Source: an uncultured Cytophagales bacterium
Lineage (GTDB): Bacteria; Bacteroidota; Bacteroidia; Cytophagales; 172606-1
Direction: 5' to 3'
DNA: 35,543 nucleotides
Assembly: GCA_902805615.1 (NCBI GenBank)
Contig: CADCTQ010000345.1
Location: 1 to 35,543, forward strand
Within the stretch, counting starts at the first letter, position 1, and each line of letters starts with the position of its first letter. Positions 25,165 to 33,370 of this stretch are shown in pieces. A program made the translations under genes and the position numbers. The notes below the pieces were generated by a model that was given only the letters and a program-made list of their open reading frames with translations, was not told where the DNA came from and did no database searches.

Positions 25165-27471
25165 TCAGGCAGCCTCCAGTTCGAGCTGGTTCTTGACCAA
25201 TTCGAAGTACCTGCCTTTCAGGGCAACCAGTTCGGTGTGCGTGCCTACTTCTTTCACCTCCCCGTTTTCCAGCACCACGATCTGGTCGGCGTTCTTGACC
25301 GTACTCAGGCGGTGGGCGATCACCATTACCGTGCGGCCTTTGAAGAACTGGCCGAGGTTGTCCATGATGATGCGTTCATTGTTGGCATCCAGGGCGCTGG
25401 TGGCCTCGTCGAAGAAGATGTACTTCGGATTCTTGTAGACCGCCCGGGCGATGAACATGCGCTGCCGCTGGCCGCCGCTCAGGCCGTTGCCCGAATTGCC
25501 GATCTTGGTGGTAAAACCAAGGGGCAGCTTGCGGATGTAGTCCTGGATGTTGGCCACCTTTACCGCGTGGAGCAGCTTGTCTTCGGCAATCCGGTCGTCG
25601 TCGACGGCAATGTTGCGGGCAATGGTATCCGAAAAGATGTAGCCCTCCTGCATCACCGTACCGCAGATTTTCCGCCACTCCCGCGCCGGAATGTCGGTCA
25701 TGTTGGCGCCGTTCACGTGGACGCTGCCCCCCGAAGGTTCGTAAAATTTGAGCAGCAACTTGAGCAGGGTGGTTTTGCCGCTGCCGCTGGAGCCGACAAT
25801 GGCCGTGACCTTCCCCTCGGGTATGCGCAAACTGACGTTGTTGAGCACCAGGGGCGAACTGGGGCTTCCGTACCGGAAGGAAACATTGCGCAGTTCGATC
25901 CCGCGGTCGGGGACCTTCAGCGAACTGTTGAGCGAAATGATGCCGGCCGCGAGTGCCTCACCGGGCCCGGCCCCGGAAAATTCGAACAGATCCTTGTCTA
26001 CTTTGCCCGTCAGGGCCGTATCGTCGGATTCTTCGTTGTTGCGGTCATGGATCTCGCTGAGGCGCTCCAGGCTTATTTTTGCGTCCTGGATGCTCCGGAT
26101 GAAGGTAATCAACTGGCTCAGGGGCCCGTTCATCTGCCCTACGATGTAGGAAATGCTGAGCATGATGCCCAGGGTAATGTCGTGGTTGATTACGGCTACG
26201 GCCGCCGTAAAGGAGATGAGAATGTTTTTGAGTTGCGTAATGAACGTGGAGCCTACTTCCTGGTATTGCTCGAGGGCCATGCTCCGCACGTTGATCTTGA
26301 ACAGCTTGGCCTGGATGCGTTCCCATTCCCAGCGCCTGGTTCTTTCGCAATTATTGAGTTTGATCTCCTGCATGCCCGTGATGAGTTCGTAGATGCTGTT
26401 CTGGTTCTCGCGCATGCGCTGGAAGCGCATGTAGTCCAGGTCTTTCCGCTTGTGCAGAAACAGCATCACCCAGCCCACCGACAGGATGCTGCCCAGGAAG
26501 AAAATGCCCAGGATCCTGAAACTGTAGGTGGCCAGGACGAAGGAAAAGATCACCAGGTTGAGCAGCGAGAAAAGCGTATTGAGCGTAGACCCGGTCAGGA
26601 ACGTCTCGATCCGGCGGTGGTCGCTGATGCGCTGGGTGATGTCGCCCACGTTCTTCGACTCGAAGAAATTGATGGGCAGCTTCATGAGCTTGACCAGGAA
26701 GTTGGAAATAATGCTCACGCTGATGCGCGTGTTGATGTGGAGCAGCATCCAGTTGCGGATCAGGTCCACGGCCATTCCGCCCAGAAACAGCAGCAGTTGG
26801 GAAAACAGAATCAGGTAGATGAAATCGTAATTCTGCCGCTGAATGCCGTAATCGACCAGGCTCTGGGTCAGGAACGGAAAAACCAGCGCCAGCAAGCTGC
26901 TGAACAGCATGCCGACGAATATCTGAACCACGTACTTTTTGTACGAATACAGGTACTGAAAAAGGAACCGGAAGCCACCGTGGCTTTCCTGGATTTCTTC
27001 TTTCCGTTTGTGGAAATCGGCCGTCGGCTCCAGCAGCAGGGCCACGCCCCGGCCGTCGGCCGTACTTACCCAGCACTTGCGGAAGGTAGCTTCATCAATG
27101 GCAACCAGGTTGTGGCCGGGGTCGCCCACCACAAATTTTTCCTTTTTGCGGCCCCGCAGAAAGCCTTCGAGGGAATGATTGACGTCGTAAAGCACCACGA
27201 AGTGTTCCTGGTTCCAGTGCAGGATGCAGGGCAACGGCGCTTCTTCGATCAACTGCTCGGGCGTGAGCTTAACGGCCAGGGATTTAAGCCCGATCTTATC
27301 GGCCGCTTCGCTGAGCCCCAGCAGACTCACCCCCTGGCGGGTAATGAACGAGTTGGCCCGCAGGTAGTCGAGGGAGTATTCCTTGCCGTGATAAGCCGCC
27401 ACCATCTTCAGGCAGGTAGGGCCGCAGTCCATGTAGTCGAGCTGCCGGTAGAATTTATATCTGCTGTTCAT
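25165..27471 (-). CDS. lanT: C39 peptidase-containing ABC exporter (PCAT)
   Basis: A 768-aa bifunctional transporter that cuts double-glycine leaders and exports the peptide. The N-terminal C39 domain has Cys16 in MDCGPTCL, His90 in EHFVVLY and Asp117 in VGDPGH, so the protease triad is intact. Six membrane helices follow. The nucleotide-binding domain has Walker A GSSGSGKT (560-567), signature LSGGQRQR near 664, Walker B FFDEATSALD with Glu689, and the H-loop in VIAHRLSTV. Both lanA precursors and the two small peptides before the radical SAM gene carry GG sites, so one exporter may serve both branches. It lies 29 bp after the radical SAM gene and 41 bp before the adaptor. Confidence 0.95.
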   Translation of the reverse strand: MNSRYKFYRQLDYMDCGPTCLKMVAAYHGKEYSLDYLRANSFITRQGVSLLGLSEAADKIGLKSLAVKLTPEQLIEEAPLPCILHWNQEHFVVLYDVNHSLEGFLRGRKKEKFVVGDPGHNLVAIDEATFRKCWVSTADGRGVALLLEPTADFHKRKEEIQESHGGFRFLFQYLYSYKKYVVQIFVGMLFSSLLALVFPFLTQSLVDYGIQRQNYDFIYLILFSQLLLFLGGMAVDLIRNWMLLHINTRISVSIISNFLVKLMKLPINFFESKNVGDITQRISDHRRIETFLTGSTLNTLFSLLNLVIFSFVLATYSFRILGIFFLGSILSVGWVMLFLHKRKDLDYMRFQRMRENQNSIYELITGMQEIKLNNCERTRRWEWERIQAKLFKINVRSMALEQYQEVGSTFITQLKNILISFTAAVAVINHDITLGIMLSISYIVGQMNGPLSQLITFIRSIQDAKISLERLSEIHDRNNEESDDTALTGKVDKDLFEFSGAGPGEALAAGIISLNSSLKVPDRGIELRNVSFRYGSPSSPLVLNNVSLRIPEGKVTAIVGSSGSGKTTLLKLLLKFYEPSGGSVHVNGANMTDIPAREWRKICGTVMQEGYIFSDTIARNIAVDDDRIAEDKLLHAVKVANIQDYIRKLPLGFTTKIGNSGNGLSGGQRQRMFIARAVYKNPKYIFFDEATSALDANNERIIMDNLGQFFKGRTVMVIAHRLSTVKNADQIVVLENGEVKEVGTHTELVALKGRYFELVKNQLELEAA

Positions 27472-27500
27472 AAGGCCATTGGTCGGGTTGGTGCCATTTT

Positions 27501-28703
27501 TTACGCCCTCAACGAACGCCTTACTTCCTCAAAAGACAGGGGAATCCATTCTTCCTCTGCTAAAAGGCTGTGGGGCAGTGACGCCAGGATTTTATTCTGA
27601 ACATGGGTAATGAGTCTGGCCAGATCGAGGCAGAACACGGACGGATTGGCGAAGCCGTTTTGCCGGCTGTACCGGTTGGGCAAAAATCCGCCCCCGCACA
27701 CGGCTACCACCGGGCAGGTGGTGCATTGCACCGGTAACTGGTGGTGGCTCTGGTGGTACAGCCGGGCCAGGTCCGTGTGCAGCGCCTCATCCAGTTCGTG
27801 GTGCAGTACGTTCATGCCGGCTTTGGTAAAGCCGTTGCCGCACAATTTCAACGCCCCTACGGCTTCGATCCCCCCGTCGGTTTCCACCACCAGGAACTCC
27901 AGGTCCCGGCCGCCCAGGTACTCAAATCCCCGGTCGATGCCCAGGATGAGTTCGATGACCTGCTCGAAGAGTTGAATGCGGGGCTTGGGTGCTTTTTCTT
28001 CGTACCACTGGTCAAATATGGCCAGCAGCCAGTCCGCGTAGGGGGTCGCACTCTCGGCACCGGCCGGGACGGGAGGGGGCTTGTCGTGCGTGCAATAGGG
28101 CAGCAGGAAATTTACCCGGCCGACGGCCAACGCCTTGAAGTGACTGTACACGGCCAGGGGGTCGGCCGAAACGTCGATCACGCACAGCACGCCGGGGTGA
28201 TGTCTCCGGGACCGGGAACGCTGCGCCAGTTGCAGCCCCCTCACGGCGGGTGCGTAGGAGCTTTTATGCTGGTGGTCTACCCGGAACTTGTCGTTGGTCT
28301 CGGGGGTGCCGTCCAGGCTGATGCCCAACGACACGTCTAACCGGGCCAGCAAGTCGCACCACGCTTCGGTGAGCAGCACGCCATTGGTTTGCAAGGCGAA
28401 GAACGGCTTTACCGCCGGCTGCAATACCTCCCGGGCCCGGCCCACGAACCACTCGTAAAAGCGCGGGCCGGCCAGCAAGGGCTCCCCCCCGTGAAAGATG
28501 AACGTAAAGTGGGTAACCCCGTGCCGGGCGCAGTGCTGGCGTACGCTTTGCAGGAGGGCTTCGGCTACGGTCCGGCTCATGAACTTTGGTTGTTGCCGGT
28601 ACGTAGTATCACCTGCATTGTACATGTAGCAGTAGGTGCAGTTTAAATTGCACCTGCTGGCTACCTTCAGGATCAGGGCGCGGCACGTCGGGGAAGTGGT
28701 CAT
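27501..28703 (-). CDS. Radical SAM/SPASM peptide maturase, FxsB-like
   Basis: A 400-aa radical SAM enzyme with the cluster motif Cys18-x3-Cys22-x2-Cys25 in SRCNLNCTYCY, the glycine-rich FIFHGGEPLLAG, and ISLDGTPETNDKFR. The C-terminal region holds further cluster cysteines: KLCGNGF, QCTTCPVVAVCGGGFLPNRY and GFANPSVFCLDLARLI. That last block, CGGG followed by R-Y and F-x-NPS-x-x-C, is the pattern I know from FxsB/AmcB-type maturases that form three-residue cyclophanes between an aromatic ring and a neighbouring side chain. The ATG at 28703 gives the usual N-terminus; a TTG at 28730 would overlap the preceding small gene. Two small peptides directly upstream are its likely substrates. It lies 29 bp before the C39 exporter gene. 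Confidence 0.87.
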   Translation of the reverse strand: MTTSPTCRALILKVASRCNLNCTYCYMYNAGDTTYRQQPKFMSRTVAEALLQSVRQHCARHGVTHFTFIFHGGEPLLAGPRFYEWFVGRAREVLQPAVKPFFALQTNGVLLTEAWCDLLARLDVSLGISLDGTPETNDKFRVDHQHKSSYAPAVRGLQLAQRSRSRRHHPGVLCVIDVSADPLAVYSHFKALAVGRVNFLLPYCTHDKPPPVPAGAESATPYADWLLAIFDQWYEEKAPKPRIQLFEQVIELILGIDRGFEYLGGRDLEFLVVETDGGIEAVGALKLCGNGFTKAGMNVLHHELDEALHTDLARLYHQSHHQLPVQCTTCPVVAVCGGGFLPNRYSRQNGFANPSVFCLDLARLITHVQNKILASLPHSLLAEEEWIPLSFEEVRRSLRA

Positions 28704-28723
28704 CGGGAAAGGGAGCAGGTGGT

Positions 28724-28912
28724 TTAACAATCAGGTTCGGGGTCCGGCTTGCCGGCTCCGCCCGGGACTTCGAGCCAACGGGGTACTTCCACGAAGCCGC
28801 CCGCAATTTTTTCTTCACCTTCCACTTCAATGTCCTGCTTCTGCAACTCGTCAATGGTTTTCCGGCGGGTCTTCTCCGAGTCGCGCGGGAGGAAAAATTT
28901 CTTCTTTGCCAT
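28724..28912 (-). CDS. Small peptide, candidate radical SAM substrate
   Basis: A 62-aa peptide. Its N-terminus is highly charged (MAKKKFFLPRDSEKTRRK), a middle acidic stretch ends in IAGG (Gly38-Gly39), and the remainder is FVEVPRWLEVPGGAGK followed by an acidic proline-rich end with a C-terminal Cys62. The GG would suit the C39 exporter. WLE and FVE are possible three-residue cyclophane units, with the aromatic first. It lies 30 bp after another small gene and 20 bp before the maturase, the usual place for a substrate. No family is recognised, so a non-substrate helper role remains possible. Confidence 0.7.
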   Translation of the reverse strand: MAKKKFFLPRDSEKTRRKTIDELQKQDIEVEGEEKIAGGFVEVPRWLEVPGGAGKPDPEPDC

Positions 28913-28942
28913 ATCTCAAAAGGTTAAGTGACAGGGTGATCC

Positions 28943-29158
28943 CTACATGTCAAGCATCATGGATGGTTTTTGCCAATTCGGGTTCTCTGCCGCATCTTCG
29001 TAGATCGGCTTATACTCCTTATCGCCGCCCCGGATGGAGAGCAATTCTTCGCCCGATACGACTTCGAACAACTGCGCAGGTGGTTTTGCCTCAGTGGCAT
29101 TGGCTCCGGCAGATGCGCCCTTCAGTTTGCCCAGCAGGTTTGCTAAAGTCTTTTTCAT
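28943..29158 (-). CDS. Small GG-leader peptide, candidate radical SAM RiPP precursor
   Basis: A 71-aa peptide and first gene of the unit. Residues 1-45 look like a leader: MKKTLANLLGKLKGASAG, then QLFEVVSGEELLSIRGG, with a double glycine at 44-45 preceded by the E-E-L-L-S-I-R pattern common in GG leaders. The predicted core (46-71) contains YKP, YED and NWQK before a methionine-rich end. WQK and YED have an aromatic residue followed two positions later by a polar side chain, the layout of three-residue cyclophanes. It has no cysteine and thus cannot be a lanthipeptide. The LytTR-like site A lies 53 bp upstream. Confidence 0.75.
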   Translation of the reverse strand: MKKTLANLLGKLKGASAGANATEAKPPAQLFEVVSGEELLSIRGGDKEYKPIYEDAAENPNWQKPSMMLDM

Positions 29159-29210
29159 ACCCGTTGTATTTTTAAATTGAAGTTAGCCCCTAGCGGGGGG
29201 ACCGAAACTT

Positions 29211-29252
29211 TTTTCGACCAAGTACGGGGCGTTTTCGACCAAGTGCGGGGGG
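29211..29252 (-). promoter_or_regulatory. LytTR-type operator A, best copy
   Basis: A 21-bp unit occurs twice back to back: TTTTCGACCAAGTACGGGGC at 29211 and TTTTCGACCAAGTGCGGGGG at 29232, with 19 of 21 positions identical. A possible -7 element, TAACTTCA on the - strand at 29178-29185, lies 26 bp downstream. The match to TAnnTTTG is only 6 of 8. The site is 53 bp before the start of the GG-leader peptide gene. Confidence 0.72.
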
Positions 29253-29271
29253 AATGCGGGAGGGAAACGAA

Positions 29272-29317
29272 CAAAAAACGGCTGCCCCGCAAGGGTTTTA
29301 AATTCCTTGCAGGGCAG
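29272..29317 (-). terminator. Intrinsic terminator after lanB2
   Basis: A 13-bp stem with one mismatch (29305-29317 with 29282-29294) and a 10-nt AT-rich loop is followed on the - strand by CCGTTTTTTGTT. This is a classical rho-independent terminator, 48 bp after the lanB2 stop. It separates the second-dehydratase unit from the radical SAM unit. Confidence 0.85.
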
Positions 29318-29364
29318 TTGCCGGGTGTTCGGGTCGGGGCCTTCCGGGTGCGGCGGGCCGGTCC

Positions 29365-32300
29365 CTACCGGGTCAGGGTTGCCGCACTTCTCGATGCACG
29401 GGCCACCGTCTGTTTGAGCAGGTAATGGTAGACCACCAGTTCGTGCAGGCGGGGATTGGAGATAAACACCCGGTTGAGGAACATGTGCACGCAACTGGCC
29501 AGGTACGCCTCGGTTTGGGCGGCTTCGTCCGGCGAGGCTGCCAGCATTTGCCCGACGATGGATTGGTTCCGGAGGGAACGCTGGCTGAGGATGGCTTCCA
29601 CCCGGCTCTTCATGCCGGTCGCGTCGGCGTCCGTACGCAGCCAGGCGTCTACCCCGGTCCGGTCCCGGCGGTATTTTTCGTCCAGTTGTCTTTTCAAATC
29701 GCCCGAACCGTCGAATTCTGAGAGGTAACGCCCATGCAGCGTAGCGTAGAATTCTTTACGCTTATGGACCGGGTACCTGAAGTCATCGAGCAGCGCCTGA
29801 ACGCCGGCTATGGCAAACAGCCCCCGGTAGTCTTCGTCGTCGTCGCACTGCAACAGGTTCAGGAAGGCGACTACTGCTTCGCTGTCGTGGTAAAATAGTT
29901 CTTCCGTCAGGGTCATCCGCTCATCCCCGTACCGTTCAATCTCCCGCTGGTAAGTATCGGTTTGTACCCGGTGCACCAGGCCGGTTCGCAACTCCTCGCT
30001 TAACGCGGCCTGAAGCCTGCCGGTGACCTTATGGAAAAAACCCGAGTCCGGGTCGCCGTGGTACCGGATCCGCAGGTGGAAGTCCGGATCGGCATACCGG
30101 ACGAAGAACCACTGGTCGACCAGCCTTTCGCGGATCAATTCCCCGGCCAGTTTCCCGATCACTTTTTTGAGCAGATGATCGGCCGTCTTTTCGCCGGTGT
30201 ACACCTTGAAGTACAACCACTCACTACCGATTGAGAAGCTGCGCTGCGTGCTCACCGGGCGCAGGGGTTGTTTTTCTGCCTTCACCGCGGGGCGTACCAG
30301 TTGGAAGGGGATGATTATTTCGTTGGTATACCTGCCGTGCTGGTCCCCGAGGAAGCACTGCCCGGGCAGTTGCAGGTATTCCTTGAGCGTGACCGCGTTT
30401 TTTTTCAGTAGCGTGTCCCTGAGCAGTTCCAGGCAGTAAAGGTTGCGGAAGTCGATCAGGATTTCGTTATCGGATTCGGCGATCGTGACCAGTTCAGGAA
30501 GACGCAACGGGGCCCGCAGCTCCGCAAAAAAATGGAGCAGGTCCAGCCCCGGTTCCCTCAACTGTGGATAGCTGCCCGCCGACAAGTTCCAGGCCGCCCG
30601 GCTCACGATGATATTTCCGAAGCGGACCCTGGGCAGAAAGGATTGCTTTTCGAGTATGCTCCAGTGCCAGGCCACGTTCACCACCTCGCCCTGGAATTGC
30701 AGATCGCACAGGAACCGGTACGGGTGGAGGCCTTCGGCGAAATTGTGGGCACTGGTCAGGCGGGGAAACACCCGTTTGTTGTGCCTTACCGAGCGGAGTA
30801 CTACTTCATTTCCATTCCGGACGGACACCATCAGGTCGCTCAGCGGGATTTTGAACGTTTCCCCAACCGATGCCTGGGCCAGGTACGGAATCTCGTATTT
30901 GCGGAAGGCCGGCCGCAGGAGAATGTTGCCGGTGCGCTCCTCGGGCAGGTGCGTCACCTCGGCAAAAATGGCATCCGGGTGCAGCGCTTCTTCGGCCGTG
31001 ATGCAGGCCTGAATGTGTTCCTTCAGGTCGGGGTTCCCGTGCGCGAACCGGGTCAGCAGGTTGGTGGCCGAAGGCCCGGTAATGGAATACAGATTGAACA
31101 GAAAATCGCCCTTGTCGAGCGCTTCGGCTGATTCGGCCAGCAGATTGCCAAAGGCGGCAAATGATGCGGGGAGCGGCTTATGGTTGGAGGCACCGCTGGC
31201 TCCCAGTTGCCCGAGGTCTGTTTCGGTGAGGATGATTTCGGCGCCGCCCGCCAGCAGGCTTTGGGAGTACTTCTTGAGGATGAAGTCTTTCCAGTAGTTC
31301 CACTCAATGAGGGCCGGCTTGTGGCGGCCGGGTACTTCAATGTCTTCAATAAGGGGTAAGTAGCCGGCACTGTCCGCTTTCCCGCCGTAACCTATCCCCA
31401 CTTCACCGTCCAGTGCGGTCAGCAACGGAATTTCCTGGTCCTGGTAGCGTTCACAGAAACGTCTCCCGAAGTTTTCAAGGTCAGCGATGTAGCTGCCCTG
31501 GTTGAGTGGGAGCAGCTTTTGGAAATCTTTGGTCAGAGCGGAGATGACCCCTTTTCCCAACTGATTCTCCGTCGTGTTGAAAAAGAGGTCAGTTTGCACC
31601 AGGCTCCCCTCGTCAGCGGGCGCCAGGTCCGGCCCGAGTACTGTTCTGATCTGCGCATATTTTTGTACACCGTGATCCTGTTGTTTCAGCACGTCATGAA
31701 TGTACCGCAACTGCTGCACCCATTGGGCAGTATATTGGAGGCCGGCTAACTTAGCCTCCAGCACTTTATGGAATTCGGGGCCCGTCACCGGCAGTTGCAT
31801 TTCGCTGACCAGTATTTGTTCCTCCACCAACTGCGTTACGTAACCTACTGCTTCTTCGAAGTCTACCCCGTACGGCAGCACAGTAAAGGCAATCTGCCCA
31901 ATAACTGCGCCATTTGCCGACGCACCCAGAACGGCTTCCAGGTAAGGCGAAGCTTCCACTGCGCACAGGGAGTACTGGCGGTTTTTGCCCCCGGCCTGCC
32001 CATACGTGTACCGGTATTTCTTCCCAACCCGGTAGAGGCTTTCATTGGGGAAGTACTTTACCTGGCTCTGGACGTCGGGATGGCTGGCTATCGAGCGGGC
32101 AAGCCCGGCTAGGTAATCCATGTCGAGCCGTACGTATTTGGTGTAGGGCTGTGAGAGATGCATGCATACCCGGGTGTGGTCTGCAAAGTGCCCGGCCGTG
32201 GTGCACCCGGCAAACATGCCGTAAGGCGTGCAGCGGGTGCTGGCGCGTAACAGGTACTTGAACAGGGTTTTCAGCAGTTTTTCCTTCCCGGCAACGTCTT

Positions 32301-32505
32301 CTCCCCGTAACCACTGCCCCAACGAGTTAAACAAGGCTGGTGAGGCCAGGCAGATGGCCTCCTGTAGTTGCGGCTGACTGAAAATATGCCGGAGTTCTTC
32401 CTCATAATGACCGGCAGTGGTGCGGGATAAGAACCCGAATAACGCGTCCACGGGCAGCAGGGGGCGGCGGAACACGTAAAAGCCGGAGGGTTGCATGGCA
32501 TACAT
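29365..32505 (-). CDS. lanB: Full-length lantibiotic dehydratase LanB (LanB2)
   Basis: A 1046-aa class I dehydratase and paralogue of the one at 12983-16180. The N-terminus FYVFRRPLLPVD, the STRCTPYGMFAG motif (89-100) and the SpaB_C domain from about residue 760 (GSEWLYFKVYTG, FFVRYADPDFHLRIRYHG, TDTYQREIERYG) are all present, so both glutamylation and elimination domains are on one chain. I chose the ATG at 32505 because the family N-terminus starts there; 32496 is possible and 32577 would add an unconserved stretch. It has no adjacent lanC. It shares a possible transcription unit with the small peptide at 33149-33313, which may be its substrate. It may instead act on the twin precursors. 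A terminator follows. Confidence 0.94.
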   Translation of the reverse strand: MYAMQPSGFYVFRRPLLPVDALFGFLSRTTAGHYEEELRHIFSQPQLQEAICLASPALFNSLGQWLRGEDVAGKEKLLKTLFKYLLRASTRCTPYGMFAGCTTAGHFADHTRVCMHLSQPYTKYVRLDMDYLAGLARSIASHPDVQSQVKYFPNESLYRVGKKYRYTYGQAGGKNRQYSLCAVEASPYLEAVLGASANGAVIGQIAFTVLPYGVDFEEAVGYVTQLVEEQILVSEMQLPVTGPEFHKVLEAKLAGLQYTAQWVQQLRYIHDVLKQQDHGVQKYAQIRTVLGPDLAPADEGSLVQTDLFFNTTENQLGKGVISALTKDFQKLLPLNQGSYIADLENFGRRFCERYQDQEIPLLTALDGEVGIGYGGKADSAGYLPLIEDIEVPGRHKPALIEWNYWKDFILKKYSQSLLAGGAEIILTETDLGQLGASGASNHKPLPASFAAFGNLLAESAEALDKGDFLFNLYSITGPSATNLLTRFAHGNPDLKEHIQACITAEEALHPDAIFAEVTHLPEERTGNILLRPAFRKYEIPYLAQASVGETFKIPLSDLMVSVRNGNEVVLRSVRHNKRVFPRLTSAHNFAEGLHPYRFLCDLQFQGEVVNVAWHWSILEKQSFLPRVRFGNIIVSRAAWNLSAGSYPQLREPGLDLLHFFAELRAPLRLPELVTIAESDNEILIDFRNLYCLELLRDTLLKKNAVTLKEYLQLPGQCFLGDQHGRYTNEIIIPFQLVRPAVKAEKQPLRPVSTQRSFSIGSEWLYFKVYTGEKTADHLLKKVIGKLAGELIRERLVDQWFFVRYADPDFHLRIRYHGDPDSGFFHKVTGRLQAALSEELRTGLVHRVQTDTYQREIERYGDERMTLTEELFYHDSEAVVAFLNLLQCDDDEDYRGLFAIAGVQALLDDFRYPVHKRKEFYATLHGRYLSEFDGSGDLKRQLDEKYRRDRTGVDAWLRTDADATGMKSRVEAILSQRSLRNQSIVGQMLAASPDEAAQTEAYLASCVHMFLNRVFISNPRLHELVVYHYLLKQTVARASRSAATLTR

Positions 32506-32615
32506 GACCAAAAGTGGGTTTGATTGACGCGGTAGAGCTACCCTTCCGGCAAGGCCGTCGCCAGCATGGGTCGTCATTCACAGGGGTGCGCCGCCGGCAT
32601 CGGCCCGGTTTTCGG

Positions 32616-32647
32616 GCAATAGCCACGGTTCGACGCGGGGCTATTGC
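32616..32647 (-). other. Hairpin in the lanB2 upstream region
   Basis: A perfect 9-bp inverted repeat, GCAATAGCC at 32616-32624 with 32639-32647, and a 14-nt loop. It sits in the 183-bp gap between the receiver gene and lanB2. It lacks a U-tract, so I do not call it a terminator. Confidence 0.35.
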
Positions 32648-32663
32648 GGTAGGGTGCGCACGG

Positions 32664-32701
32664 CCCTGACAACAGTACGGTTACAAACTCAGTTGTCAGG
32701 G
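32664..32701 (-). other. Hairpin overlapping the stop of the receiver gene
   Basis: A perfect 10-bp inverted repeat, CCCTGACAAC at 32664-32673 with 32692-32701, and an 18-nt loop, spans the last codons and TGA stop of the receiver-only gene. There is no T-rich tail. It may reduce read-through into lanB2 or protect the mRNA end. Confidence 0.4.
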
Positions 32702-33051
32702 CTCACCAGAAAGCTCTCCAGGGCCGTAATGAAATGCGCGAAAGGAATGGGTTTGTGCAGGAATGCCATCACGGGCAGTTGCACGCCCAACGCTTCGGCA
32801 GGGTACGGAGAGGTAACAATCACATGGTCGTGAAGCGTAATCAAGTACCAGAAAGAACTGTTGGGTTTTATAAGGGCATCCTGCAAATCAAGGAACAGAA
32901 TGTCCACCTTTTCTTTCTGCATCAGCATGATTGCTTCCTCCGCGTAAGTACAGGTCCACGCTAATTCGAGGAAGCTGACGCGGCTCACGTACTTACGCAG
33001 CATCCGCTCGGCCAGCGGCTCGTTTTCAACTATTGCGCAGGTATAAATCAT
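32689..33051 (-). CDS. Receiver-only response regulator
   Basis: A 120-aa stand-alone receiver domain without a DNA-binding output. It keeps an acidic pocket (VENEPLAE, with Glu9 and Glu11 in place of the usual aspartates), the phospho-acceptor Asp55 in ILFLDLQ, Thr80 in VIVTSPYP and Lys100 in FLHKPI. Its opening (VENEPLAERMLRKYV) resembles that of the LytTR regulator in this locus (VDDEPLAQELIERFV), so it probably arose from such a protein by loss of the LytTR half. It could act as a phosphate sink or a protein-binding modulator of the histidine kinase at 34149-35333. It lies 97 bp after the small peptide gene and 183 bp before lanB2. Confidence 0.82.
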   Translation of the reverse strand: MIYTCAIVENEPLAERMLRKYVSRVSFLELAWTCTYAEEAIMLMQKEKVDILFLDLQDALIKPNSSFWYLITLHDHVIVTSPYPAEALGVQLPVMAFLHKPIPFAHFITALESFLVSPDN

Positions 33052-33148
33052 TGGTGTGATGCAAAAAAGCGGTTTGGTTGGTCAGCCCGGCTGCGGCTAT
33101 CGCCCGACGCGAAGAACAGGCAAACCGACGACGGGCCGTTGCCTGGGG

Positions 33149-33313
33149 CTACCCTTTCCGGAAGGGCGTAGTTGCGTAGGATGCACCGTCACAACAGGTA
33201 AATACAACTTCCCGGCGGGCGTTGCCCGGCAGCCTTTTGCCTTTGCACGGGTTGAAGCTGATCACGACTTCACGGTTCAGGCTCAGCTTAGGATTGGGGT
33301 TGGTGGTTGTCAT
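33149..33313 (-). CDS. Candidate third lanthipeptide precursor
   Basis: A 54-aa peptide beginning MTTTNPNPKLSLNREVVISF. The segment KLSLNREVV resembles the L-x-L-x-K/R-E leader motif of Bacteroidota class I lanthipeptides, as in the twin precursors' LELDKETI. The C-terminal part carries Cys23, Cys40 and Cys41 and a Ser/Thr-bearing tail in FTCCDGASYATTPFRKG. Unlike the twins it has no GG site. I chose the ATG at 33313 over one at 33349 because the leader motif then sits at the usual distance and the operator lies 57 bp upstream. It precedes the receiver gene and lanB2, so LanB2 is its natural partner. The alternative is a small peptide signal for the nearby kinase. Confidence 0.66.
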   Translation of the reverse strand: MTTTNPNPKLSLNREVVISFNPCKGKRLPGNARREVVFTCCDGASYATTPFRKG

Positions 33314-33370
33314 AGAGGTACCGGTTTTATTTGATTCAAGTTTATACACAGGATGAATGGCGTGAAACTA

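Noticed and set aside
25141..27600. An 819-codon open frame on the + strand opposite the C39 exporter
   Set aside because: The - strand frame encodes a full exporter with all motifs. The + strand translation is low-complexity, rich in Gln, Val and His, with no family features, and comes from the codon bias of a GC-rich gene.
32608..32634. A fifth LytTR-like pair before lanB2 (TTCGGG and TTCGAC)
   Set aside because: The two are 18 bp apart, not 21, and one lacks the TCGAC core. The stretch is better read as part of a hairpin.
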